DNA of 64,000 nt from JL08 sp963765555 (lineage in GTDB: Bacteria; Pseudomonadota; Alphaproteobacteria; Rhodobacterales; Rhodobacteraceae). Shown here one piece after another: positions 56,981 through 64,000 of this stretch (within the stretch, counting starts at the first letter, position 1; every line of letters starts with the position of its first letter). The notes beneath the pieces are model-generated. The model did no database searches and was not told where the DNA came from. It saw nothing but the letters and a program-made list of their open reading frames with translations. The position numbers and the translations under genes were made by a program. The stretch spans positions 248,001 to 312,000 of the forward strand of contig CAVXWX010000005.1 in the NCBI GenBank assembly GCA_963765555.1, in the 5' to 3' direction.

Positions 56981-57202
56981 CTTTTTTCGCAAAAATTCGC
57001 AGCGATGCGAAATGTTTTTGCTTTGTTCTCCTGCCCTGAGGGCAAGTTACGGCCCGGAACGGTCAAGAATCCGCTAAATCATAGTTTGATTCGTTAGACG
57101 GGCGGGATCGCAAGGGATTCGTCCCATCAATTCCCGTAAGCTTAGAATGCTGACTATTGGGTCGCGGTCATCCCGGCATCAATCGCGCGCGGATACGGCC
57201 CT

Positions 57203-58276
57203 TCAGGCCATGCCGCCGTCGATCAGACCTTGCGCAATCCGCGCATAAGCCTGTGCGGCCGCGCTGTCACCCGCTGCAATCGGCGTGCCACCATCACCCG
57301 CAAGACGTGTGTCCAGATCAATCGGCAGCGCCCCCAGCAACGGAACACCCAGCCTTTCAGCCTCGGCTGCCACACCGCCCTGCCCGAATATCTGATGTTC
57401 GGATCCGCAATCGGGACACACAAACATCGACATATTCTCGATCAGCCCCAGAACGGGCGTTTTCAGCGTGTCAAACATATCCAGCGCCTTGCGCGCATCA
57501 ATCAACGCCACATCCTGCGGAGTGCTCACCACGATCGCGCCTGTAAGTTGCGATTTGGTGCACAGGGTCAATTGCACATCGCCCGTTCCCGGCGGCAGGT
57601 CGACAATCAGAACATCCAGATCGCCCCATTCCACCTGTCCCAGCATTTGCTGCAATGCCCCCATCAGCATGGGGCCACGCCAGACCACCGCCTTGCCTTC
57701 TTCCAGCATGAACCCGATCGACATCAAGGTAACGCCGTGCGCGTGCAACGGGATGATGGTCTTACCATCCGGGGATGCGGGGCGCTTGTTTACGCCCATC
57801 ATGCGCGGTTGGCTGGGGCCGTAGATATCGGCATCCAGCAGCCCCACCTTGCGCCCGGCCCGCGCCAGCGCCACGGCAAGGTTGGAGGACACGGTCGATT
57901 TTCCGACACCGCCCTTCCCCGACCCAATGGCCAATATCCGGTCAACACCCGATGGTTTGCTTGGTCCGTCCTGCGGTTTGGGATGGCCACCGATTTTCAG
58001 GCTGGGCGGCGCAGGGGCCTTGGGCGCGGGGCCATGGGCCGTCAGCAACACAGACACCGATGTAACGCCATCCAGTTCTTCAACCAGTTTGGCCGCAGCC
58101 GCGCGCAGCGGCTCCATCTGTTGCGCAATCTCGGGGCTGGGCGCTTCGATTACGAACCTTACAGCCCCGCCTTCAATCGCCAGCGCACGAATCATATCGC
58201 GACTGATCAGGGTGCCCCCGTCGGGCAAGGCAAGGCGTGCCAAAGTGTCTTCGATAATTTGCTTTGTCACAGCCAT
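57203..58276 (-). CDS. Mrp/ApbC-type iron-sulphur cluster carrier ATPase
   Basis: 357 residues from the ATG at 58276, which has AGGAGAG upstream; a longer frame starts nine codons earlier. An N-terminal MIP18-like domain (residues 1-85) is joined by a Pro-rich linker to a P-loop ATPase: deviant Walker A GSGKGGVGKSTVSSNLA (about residues 120-136), and the CxxC cluster-binding motif FVCPDCGSEH (about residue 283). It loads Fe-S clusters onto target proteins in the cytoplasm. It is upstream of the dcw leader on the same strand. Confidence 0.94.
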   Translation of the reverse strand: MAVTKQIIEDTLARLALPDGGTLISRDMIRALAIEGGAVRFVIEAPSPEIAQQMEPLRAAAAKLVEELDGVTSVSVLLTAHGPAPKAPAPPSLKIGGHPKPQDGPSKPSGVDRILAIGSGKGGVGKSTVSSNLAVALARAGRKVGLLDADIYGPSQPRMMGVNKRPASPDGKTIIPLHAHGVTLMSIGFMLEEGKAVVWRGPMLMGALQQMLGQVEWGDLDVLIVDLPPGTGDVQLTLCTKSQLTGAIVVSTPQDVALIDARKALDMFDTLKTPVLGLIENMSMFVCPDCGSEHQIFGQGGVAAEAERLGVPLLGALPIDLDTRLAGDGGTPIAAGDSAAAQAYARIAQGLIDGGMA

Positions 58277-58429
58277 GCTCAATCTCTCCTCATGTTGCTG
58301 CAATAGGTGGCAGCTTTTCGCGAAATCTCAAGGCGTGCCTTGAAAATGCGCATCAACGCTTTTTGCTGCCTCAAAACTGGGCGTACGGCCTATGCATTTG
58401 CTGCATAGCAGCATTGAGGCAAAAAACTA

Positions 58430-58457
58430 TTGTGCACCTGCAGCATTATCCTATCTT
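58430..58457 (+). promoter_or_regulatory. Predicted promoter of the small-protein / CcsR-like RNA locus
   Basis: TTGTGC (58430-58435) and TATCTT (58452-58457) are spaced by 16 bases. The expected start near 58464 gives a 38-base leader before the small gene. Relatives of this locus use RpoH-type sigma factors; the sequence alone does not decide which is used here. Confidence 0.4.
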
Positions 58458-58501
58458 TAAACCAACAGACGAAACACCCGCCACCCGAAAAGAGGCGTAA
58501 G

Positions 58502-58669
58502 ATGAACAACCTATGCTACGAAACACTGTCCGGCTGGAAATTCTGGCGCGCGGCCCAGTGGGCCCGGCGCGAGCAGTGCAGAACATCAAATGATGTTCAG
58601 ACCATCGGAGCGACGGCACTGGCCCAACTCGGTCTGGGCGGGCTGATTTTTCGGGATCACAACGTCTAA
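58502..58669 (+). CDS. Small protein (55 residues) upstream of the CCUCCUCCC hairpins, possibly CcaF1/DUF1127-like
   Basis: Starts at an ATG with AGAGG seven bases upstream. The sequence (MNNLCYETLSGWKFWRAAQW, then RREQC...) has a Trp- and Arg-containing helix, and a C-terminal LAQLGLGGLIF that weakly resembles the LxDIGLxR end of DUF1127 proteins. In Rhodobacter sphaeroides the DUF1127 protein CcaF1 is cotranscribed with the CcsR small RNAs and helps RNA processing. The position fits that arrangement; the sequence match is only weak. No terminator separates it from the RNA hairpins. Confidence 0.6.
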   Translation: MNNLCYETLSGWKFWRAAQWARREQCRTSNDVQTIGATALAQLGLGGLIFRDHNV

Positions 58670-58680
58670 GGATCAATGAC

Positions 58681-58788
58681 CTTCGGGTTTGAAATTTTGA
58701 GATCAGGCTCTCCTCTCCTCCTCCCTGGAGGGTCTGTAATTGGCGGCGGCATCGACCTCCTCCCTGATGTCGCCGCACCTTTTATTCC
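58681..58788 (+). ncRNA. CcsR/cuckoo-type small RNA, first unit
   Basis: Two hairpins each carry an exact CCTCCTCCC in the loop. Hairpin 1: 10-bp stem 58704-58713/58727-58736, motif 58717-58725. Hairpin 2: 11-bp stem 58743-58753/58766-58776, motif 58756-58764. The two-hairpin layout downstream of a small gene matches the cuckoo/CcsR RNAs of alphaproteobacteria, which pair with G-rich Shine-Dalgarno-like targets during stress. Ends are estimated. Confidence 0.8.
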
Positions 58789-58905
58789 CGCACCTTCGGG
58801 TGTGAAACGGCATCGTACCAGTCCCTCTCCTCCTCCCTGGGGTTGGTGCGTGATTTGAGCGGCAGCACCTCTCCTCCTCCCTGGTGCTGCCGCTTTTTTC
58901 TTTTA
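58789..58905 (+). ncRNA. CcsR/cuckoo-type small RNA, second unit
   Basis: It opens with a UUCG-tetraloop hairpin (58789-58794/58799-58804), possibly the boundary between units. Hairpin 3 follows: 12-bp stem 58814-58825/58839-58850 with motif CCTCCTCCC at 58829-58837. Hairpin 4 has a perfect 12-bp stem (58858-58869/58883-58894) with the motif at 58873-58881 and ends in a T-run. G-U pairs and compensated positions in stems 2 and 3 support conservation of structure rather than sequence. Confidence 0.8.
58858..58905 (+). terminator. Rho-independent terminator of the CcsR-like locus
   Basis: The perfect stem AGCGGCAGCACC / GGTGCTGCCGCT is followed by TTTTTTCTTTT. On the minus strand the hairpin lacks a T-run, so it should stop only plus-strand transcripts. 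Confidence 0.88.
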
Positions 58906-58912
58906 AATCCGG

Positions 58913-59191
58913 TTAGTGAAGTGTTCTGCGGCGCGCAGATGCGCCGCCACGCCGCAACGGGCGCACCGGATCTGTCGTGGCGACCAGACGCACGAAACCC
59001 ACGAAAGTTTCGGCCGCAACGCTGTAACGCTGCGTGGTGTTAAACCCGTCGAGCGCCGCACACGCTGCATCTTTGGCGCCCCGATCAAGGCCAAGCGCCC
59101 ATTCAAGAAACCCCAGTCGCGCAGCCTGTTCGGCGCGCACGCCGTCTGCGGTGATGGCATCCAGCCCCTTAACAATCCGTATGAATCCCAT
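58913..59191 (-). CDS. 92-residue protein of unknown function downstream of a cobalamin riboswitch
   Basis: I chose the ATG at 59191, which has AAAGG about eight bases upstream. The protein starts MGFIRIVKGLDAITADGVRA and looks like a compact helical protein (EQAARLGFLEWALGLDRGAK, then SVAAETFVGFVRLVAT) with a basic tail (RPLRRGGASARRRT). No signal peptide or metal motif. I do not recognise a family; it is not CbtB, BtuB or another usual riboswitch target. An alternative start at 59311, directly after the riboswitch, would add 40 unconvincing residues. The riboswitch and its terminator imply expression when B12 is scarce. Confidence 0.6.
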   Translation of the reverse strand: MGFIRIVKGLDAITADGVRAEQAARLGFLEWALGLDRGAKDAACAALDGFNTTQRYSVAAETFVGFVRLVATTDPVRPLRRGGASARRRTLH

Positions 59192-59242
59192 AATCGTGCC
59201 TTTCTGCCACGCCCCGTGGCCTTTAATATGATGCGAAGGGCG

Positions 59243-59279
59243 AAAAAAGGACCGTGACAGACCAATCAGGCACGCCACC
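59243..59279 (-). terminator. Terminator in the riboswitch expression platform
   Basis: On the minus strand an imperfect stem (GTGGCGTGCC with GGTCTGTCAC, loop TGATT) is followed after GGTCC by six T. It lies between the aptamer and the 92-codon gene, where a B12-bound riboswitch would favour premature termination. Confidence 0.6.
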
Positions 59280-59308
59280 GCCCAGCCCGCCACCCGCGGT
59301 TTGACGTA

Positions 59309-59487
59309 CATCCAAGGCTGGTTTCCGGGCTTGGGGCGGGCGGCATGTCTGCCGTGATCAGGCGCCTTCCCAGACCTGTGCGGCCCAGTGGCATTTGCCT
59401 GTCTCAACCCACCCTCACCGTTGCGGGGGCAGCGCCGGAGTCACACCGGCTTCCCAATTCTCCGCTGTGTCTGCGGCACCTTGGACG
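59309..59487 (-). promoter_or_regulatory. Cobalamin (B12) riboswitch
   Basis: The aptamer is read on the minus strand. The P1 stem is formed by 59487-59479 and 59317-59309 (nine pairs, one G-U). The core contains GGGAAGCCGGTGTGACTCC and GCTGCCCCCGCAACGGTGA, then GCCACTG (59392-59386) and the B12 box AAGCCCGGAAACCAGCC (59332-59316), each matching the family consensus. It controls the minus-strand gene 58913-59191. Confidence 0.93.
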
Positions 59488-59684
59488 TTCACCGTAACAC
59501 CGCGAACCCAGTGCGCAACGCCAAAACCGAAGCCACCTGTCCCGTTTCCGGCACCCAGAGAGGACAAGGATGACCCTGACGCGCGGAAAAAACAGTTGAA
59601 AACACGCGAAACAGCCCTGACACTTGGCATTTTCAGGTGGTCATTCGGGCCTCACGCAGCCTCTTTTTAAAAAGGAATTCCAAA

Positions 59685-60323
59685 ATGGCACTCAAGGTTA
59701 TCGGATCAGGCTTTGGCCGCACGGGCACCAAATCGGCCAAGGACGCGTTGGAACAATTAGGGTTCGGCCCCTGCCATCATATGTATGAAGTGATCGAAAA
59801 CCCGCCGCAGGTGGCGTTCTGGCAGGACATTTCAGCGGGGCGACCGGTGGATTGGAACACGGTATTCAACGGCTACAATTCGCAGGTGGACTGGCCCGGC
59901 GCGCATGTCTGGCGGGAACTGGCGACGGCCTTTCCCGAGGCCAAGGTGCTGCACACCCGCCGCCCCGAAAACAGTTGGGTCAAAAGCTTTTCACGCACCA
60001 TCGGTAAGTTGATGCACACCTATCCGGCGATGGAACTGCCCCCCCACATCAAGGATATGATGGATGCAACCTTTCACATGGTCAGCAACCAGACGTTCAC
60101 ATCCGGCATGGATACGGAGGAAGGGTTGCTGGCCGCCTACCGCCAACGCACCGAAGACGTGATGGCCGCCATCCCGCCCGAACGTTTGCTGGTTTTCGAT
60201 GTCGCCGAAGGATGGGAGCCGCTCTGCGCATTTCTGGATGTTCCGGTGCCCGACACACCGTTCCCCCATCAGAACGTGCGCGCCGATTTCTGGGATCGTC
60301 TGGGCGGAGAGCCCGACAGCTAG
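59685..60323 (+). CDS. Sulfotransferase family protein
   Basis: 212 residues from the ATG at 59685 with AAGGAA upstream; a longer frame adds 16 residues lacking coding character. The N-terminal loop IGSGFGRTGTKSAKDALEQL (residues 5-24) is the PAPS 5'-phosphate loop of the Sulfotransfer_4 type, and VLHTRRPENSWVKSF (about residues 86-100) fits the 3'-phosphate site. Acceptor unknown. Divergent from the riboswitch gene; the 200 bases between hold a possible 9-codon frame at 59570 and nothing else I can support. It converges on uvrD, 12 bases apart. Confidence 0.85.
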   Translation: MALKVIGSGFGRTGTKSAKDALEQLGFGPCHHMYEVIENPPQVAFWQDISAGRPVDWNTVFNGYNSQVDWPGAHVWRELATAFPEAKVLHTRRPENSWVKSFSRTIGKLMHTYPAMELPPHIKDMMDATFHMVSNQTFTSGMDTEEGLLAAYRQRTEDVMAAIPPERLLVFDVAEGWEPLCAFLDVPVPDTPFPHQNVRADFWDRLGGEPDS

Positions 60324-60335
60324 GCCATGTGATCC

Positions 60336-62721
60336 CTAAAACGGGATATCGTCGCTGGCTGACACAAAGCTGGCGACCACTTTTTTTGTCCCCGCCTTTT
60401 CAAACGCGACCTCAAGCTTGTCACCCTCGATGCCGGTGATGGCCCCATAGCCGAATTTCTGGTGGAACACCCGTTCGCCCATCGTAAAGCTTGAGACCGC
60501 CTGCATGTCGATCACCGTATTGCGGGTTTCCTTGGGCTGTGACATCGGGCGATGCGCCGCGCGCGCCTGCAATCGCCGCCATCCGGGCGAATTATAGCCA
60601 TCCGCCTGCGCCGCGTTTTCCGCCAGACCGGACTGAACCGGCTGCTCCTGCGTCATACCTGCCGCCCCGTACCCGCCACCGTAAAGGCCGGGCGGTGTCA
60701 GCACCTCGACGTGATCGGCGGGCAGTTCGTCGATAAAACGCGACGGCAACGAAGACTGCCATTGCCCGTAGACCCGCCGGTTTGCGGCAAAGGATATCGT
60801 ACACAGCTCTTCCGCCCGTGTGATGCCGACATAGGCCAGCCGCCGTTCTTCTTCCAACCCTTTCACGCCGCTTTCATCCATGCTGCGTTGGGACGGAAAC
60901 AGCCCGTCTTCCCACCCCGGCAGGAACACGGCGGGAAATTCCAGCCCCTTGGCGGCGTGCAGCGTCATGATGCTGACCTTTTCTTCCATGTCATCGCTGC
61001 TGCATTGTCCATGATCAGGCTGACATGTTCCAGAAACCCCTGCAGGTTTTCGAACTGCTCCAGCGCCTTGACCAGCTCCTTCAGGTTTTCCAGCCGCCCC
61101 GGGGCCTCGGGCGTCTTGTCGTTCTGCCAATGGCCGGTATAGCCGCTTTCATCCAGAATGATCTCGGCCAGTTCTATGTGGCTGACATCGGGCGCGCCCG
61201 CCATCCGCGACCAGCGCGCCAGCCCGTCAATCAGTTTGGCCAGTTCCGCCCCGCCCTTGCCCTTGATCTGCCCCGCCTCGACAGCAAGCCGTGCGCCCTC
61301 AACCAAGGACACACCGTTCTGGCGCGCCATCACCTGAATGCTCTGCTGCGCCTTGTCGCCCAGCCCGCGTTTGGGCGTGTTTACGATCCGCTCGAACGCC
61401 AGATCATCATCCGGGCTGGTGACGACGCGGAAATAGGCCATCGCATCGCGGATTTCCATCCGCTCGTAAAACCGCGGCCCGCCGATCACGCGATAGGGCA
61501 GGCCGATGGTCAGAAACCGGTCTTCAAACGCGCGCATCTGGTGGCAGGCGCGCACAAGGATGGCCATGTCATCGAGCCGAACAGGCGCATGGCCGCGTGT
61601 GCCGCGCTGCATCGCTTCGATCTCTTCGCCGATCCAGCGGGCCTCTTCCTCGCCATCCCAATGGCCGATCAGGCGCACCTTTTCGCCCTCTGTCGCCTCG
61701 GTCCACAGGTCTTGCCCAGGCGGCCCTTGTTGCCCGGCAATCACGCCCGAGGCGGCGGCAAGAATATGCGGGGTCGAGCGGTAATTCTGTTCCAGCCGCA
61801 CCACATGCGCACCGGGAAAATCCTTTTCAAAGCGCAGGATATTGCCCACCTCGGCCCCGCGCCAGCCATAGATCGACTGGTCATCATCGCCCACGCAGCA
61901 GATATTCTTGTGATCCGCCGCCAGCAGGCGCAGCCACAGATATTGCGCCACGTTGGTGTCCTGATATTCGTCCACCAGAATATAGCGGAACCAGCGCTGG
62001 TATTGCTTCAGCACATCCTCGTGCGCTCTGGAAAATCGTCACCACATGCAACAGCAGATCGCCGAAATCGACCGCGTTCAGTTCGCGCAGGCGGGTCTGG
62101 TACTGGTCGTACAATTCCGTGCCGCGATGGTTGAACGCGCCCGCCTCGCCTGCGGGAACCTTATCCGGCGTCCATGCGCGATTTTTCCAGTTGTCGATGA
62201 TCCCCGCCAGCATCCGCGCCGGCCAGCGTTTGTCGTCGATATTGCTGGCCGCCAACAATTGTTTCAGAAAGCCGTATCTGATCATCCGTATCCAGAATGG
62301 TGAAATTGCTTTTCAGTCCGGCCAGTTCCGCGTGACGGCGCAGCAGCTTGACGCAAATGGCGTGGAATGTGCCAAGCCACGGCATCCCCTCGACCGTCTG
62401 GCCCAACATGCCCGACACACGGTTTTTCATCTCGCGCGCGGCCTTGTTGGTAAAGGTTACGGCCAGAATTTCATTCGGGCGCGCCGTGCCTGTGTTCAGC
62501 AGATGCACAATGCGCGCGGTCAGGGCCTTGGTTTTGCCGGTTCCCGCCCCCGCCAGCATCAGAACCGGCCCCTCAAGCGCCAGAACAGCCGCCCGTTGTT
62601 CGGGGTTCAGCCCGTCCAGATAAGACTGTGGACTTGTGGGTCTAGCGCGCATGGAAGCCGCCACCGCGCGCGCGGACAGGGATGCGCCTTCAAAGGCGTC
62701 TGCTTCGTCATAACTGCTCAT
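60336..62721 (-). CDS. uvrD: UvrD/PcrA-type ATP-dependent DNA helicase, with three apparent frameshifts
   Basis: Four overlapping frame pieces reconstruct one superfamily-1 helicase of about 795 residues, starting at the ATG at 62721 (MSSYDEADAF). Order: Q motif LNPEQRAAVLALEGP, Walker A LAGAGTGKTKALTARI, TFTNKAAREMKNRV; then VDFGDLLLHVV; then ILVDEYQDTNVAQYLWLRLL, GDDDQSIYGWRGAE, VRLEQNYRST; then MTLHAAKGLEFPAVFLPG, RRLAYVGITRAEE and a C-terminal Tudor-like end. Breaks lie at about 62278-62280 (extra base in AAA/TTT), 62021-62030 (one extra base) and 60998-61010 (one missing base). Unwinds DNA in excision and mismatch repair. Confidence 0.9.
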
Positions 62722-62830
62722 AAACGTTAATCTAGCGCGCAGCGCGCCCAAGATAAAGAGACGTTCACATAATGTTCCGCACAAATTCACAGGCTAGACA
62801 AATCCATGTCAACTCAGTCACATAGCGTCC

Positions 62831-63970
62831 ATGGACCTGCACAGCACCTATCCCGGCCTCAGCGATCTAAGGCACCGCGCCCGGCGCCGGATACCCAAAT
62901 TTGTCTGGGAATATCTGGACAGCGGCACCGGCACCGAAGCCACCAAGGCGCGCAACCGCATTGCCTTGGACAAGGTGCTGTTCAACCCCTCGATCCTGCA
63001 TGGTGAATTTACCCCCGATCTGACAACACAGTTTCTGGGCGAAACCTACCCCCTGCCCGTCGGCATTGCGCCCGTCGGCATGTCTGGGTTGATCTGGCCC
63101 GATGCCGAAGGCCATCTGGCGCGCGCGGCCGCACGGGCGGGCATCCCCTATACGCTGTCCACCGTGGCCAGCCAGATGCCCGAAGATGTCGCGCCCCATC
63201 TGGGCGCACATGGCTGGTTCCAGATGTATCCGCCACGCGATGAAGCGATCCGCACGGATATGCTGAACCGCGCGCGGCAGGCCGGTTTCAAAACTCTGGT
63301 TCTGACCGTTGATGTGCCCGTGGCCAGCCGACGCGAACGCCAGACTCGTTCCGGCCTCACCCAACCGCCCCGTCTGACCCCGCGCCTGCTTGCGCAGGTT
63401 GCACTGCGCCCGGCTTGGGCCATGGGCATGGCCCGGCGCGGCATGCCTCACATGCGCATGCTGGACAAATACAGCACCGGTGATGTGGGCAATCTGCCCC
63501 CGACCGCCCATATCGGATACCTTCTGCGCACCGCGCCCGATTGGGATTATGTCAAATGGTTGCGCGATGCGTGGGACGGCCCGTTCCTGATCAAGGGCGT
63601 ATTGCGGGCAGAAGACACGCCGAAGCTGGAAAGTGCCGGCATCGACGCGCTGTGGGTCTCCAACCATGCCGGACGGCAATTCGATGCCGCCCCGGCCACG
63701 ATCGAAGTGCTGCCCGCCCTGCGCGCGGCCACCAAACTGCCGATCATATTCGATAGCGGTATCGAAGGCGGGCTGGATATCCTGCGCGCCCTGTCCCTTG
63801 GGGCGGATTTCGTCATGCTGGGGCGGGCGTTCCATTTTGCCCTTGCCGCGCTTGGCGAACAGGGTCCGGCCCATCTGATCGACATTCTGTCCAAAGATAT
63901 GGTCGCCAATATGGGCCAGATGGGCACGCGCGATCTGAAATCCCTGCCCGAACCGTTCTTTTTGCCCTAA
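62831..63970 (+). CDS. lldD: FMN-dependent alpha-hydroxy-acid dehydrogenase, L-lactate dehydrogenase type
   Basis: 379 residues. A TIM-barrel flavoprotein of the lactate dehydrogenase/glycolate oxidase family. Family segments: FNPSILHGEFTPDLTTQFLG at the start, PVGIAPVGMSGLIWPDAEG, LVLTVDVPVASRRERQ with FMN contacts, and the active-site SNHAGRQFD (His base, about residue 276; most relatives have SNHGGRQ). The substrate is probably L-lactate passed to the quinone pool, but other 2-hydroxy acids are possible. Divergent from uvrD; no strong ribosome site precedes the ATG at 62831. No neighbour tells its regulation. Confidence 0.88.
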   Translation: MDLHSTYPGLSDLRHRARRRIPKFVWEYLDSGTGTEATKARNRIALDKVLFNPSILHGEFTPDLTTQFLGETYPLPVGIAPVGMSGLIWPDAEGHLARAAARAGIPYTLSTVASQMPEDVAPHLGAHGWFQMYPPRDEAIRTDMLNRARQAGFKTLVLTVDVPVASRRERQTRSGLTQPPRLTPRLLAQVALRPAWAMGMARRGMPHMRMLDKYSTGDVGNLPPTAHIGYLLRTAPDWDYVKWLRDAWDGPFLIKGVLRAEDTPKLESAGIDALWVSNHAGRQFDAAPATIEVLPALRAATKLPIIFDSGIEGGLDILRALSLGADFVMLGRAFHFALAALGEQGPAHLIDILSKDMVANMGQMGTRDLKSLPEPFFLP

Positions 63971-64000
63971 ATACGGGGTTTTGGGCGGCGGTAAACCTCT

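Larger units (their letters stand above)
56498..57202 (-). promoter_or_regulatory. Long non-coding leader and control region upstream of the dcw cluster
   Basis: 705 bases without a convincing gene on either strand. Short open frames here have no ribosome site and no coding character. From mrp towards mraZ it holds: a 13-base palindrome, three TTCGCA-type half-sites at 10-base spacing, two TGGGA boxes 10 bases apart, a sigma70/RpoH-like promoter, and a perfect 13-bp hairpin. The stretch 56700-57100 is clearly more AT-rich than its surroundings. Elements are listed separately. Confidence 0.75.

Noticed and set aside
58717..58881. Four copies of CCTCCTCCC considered as a CRISPR or tandem repeat array
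   Set aside because: The repeats are only nine bases, unevenly spaced, and each sits in the loop of a different stem; the structure is a small RNA cluster.
59415..59630. 71-codon minus-strand frame with Gly-rich sequence
   Set aside because: Its 3' half is the aptamer core of the cobalamin riboswitch, so the apparent protein is structured RNA sequence.
1..64000. tRNA, rRNA, insertion sequences, prophage or replication origin
   Set aside because: Intergenic gaps were read for cloverleaf, transposase, integrase and DnaA-box patterns; nothing convincing was seen, though a dedicated tRNA search was not possible.

Overview
This window looks like chromosomal DNA from a marine alphaproteobacterium of the Rhodobacteraceae (Roseobacter group). 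The evidence is the gene content and order (bolA / J-domain gene / cobS-cobT, ftsZ-lpxC-bamD-recN, a complete dcw cluster, pntAB with a fused alpha subunit), moderately high GC, DUF2484 proteins, and three RNA elements typical of the family: an extended leader upstream of mraZ resembling UpsM, a CcsR/cuckoo-type cluster of CCUCCUCCC hairpins, and a cobalamin riboswitch. I saw no tRNA, rRNA, CRISPR array, insertion sequence, prophage or replication origin.

Layout. 1-3.0 kb: the end of a peptide-type ABC importer operon (binding protein cut by the window edge, two permeases). 3.1-9.2 kb, mostly minus strand: a DUF3422 protein, the NAD(P) transhydrogenase pair pntB/pntA, an isoprenylcysteine-methyltransferase-like membrane protein and a secreted metallo-beta-lactamase-fold protein with altered metal ligands. 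9.3-12.7 kb: an SDR enzyme, then the coupled tryptophan-degradation genes kynU-GNAT-kynA. 12.6-19.4 kb: a HemG-like flavodoxin, a class-I glutamine-amidotransferase-like hydrolase, aminopeptidase N, a small membrane protein, a lytic transglycosylase-like protein and an unrecognised 437-residue protein. 19.5-28 kb: gatB, a DUF4177 protein, bolA, a J-domain protein, cobS, cobT, an M24 aminopeptidase P and a DUF427 protein. 28-33.9 kb: a ClC channel, a small putative secreted protein, recN, bamD and lpxC.

34-56.5 kb is the division and cell-wall (dcw) cluster, read on the minus strand from mraZ to ftsZ: mraZ, rsmH, ftsL, ftsI, murE, murF, mraY, murD, ftsW, murG, murC, murB, ddlB, ftsQ, ftsA, ftsZ. 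Most neighbours overlap by 1-13 bases. Extra genes are embedded in it: an APC-family permease plus four small membrane proteins between murC and murB, and an opposite-strand flavoprotein between ftsW and murD. The cluster starts from a long leader with a strong hairpin.

56.5-64 kb: mrp (Fe-S carrier ATPase), a small protein followed by four CCUCCUCCC-loop hairpins, a convergent B12-riboswitch-controlled 92-codon gene of unknown function, a sulfotransferase-like protein, a UvrD/PcrA helicase and an FMN-dependent alpha-hydroxy-acid dehydrogenase.

Five conserved housekeeping genes (gatB, cobS, murE, rsmH, uvrD) are broken by seven single-base frameshifts. Most can be explained by one extra base in a short homopolymer. 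This points to sequencing or assembly errors rather than real gene loss, and the coordinates of those genes should be read with that in mind.
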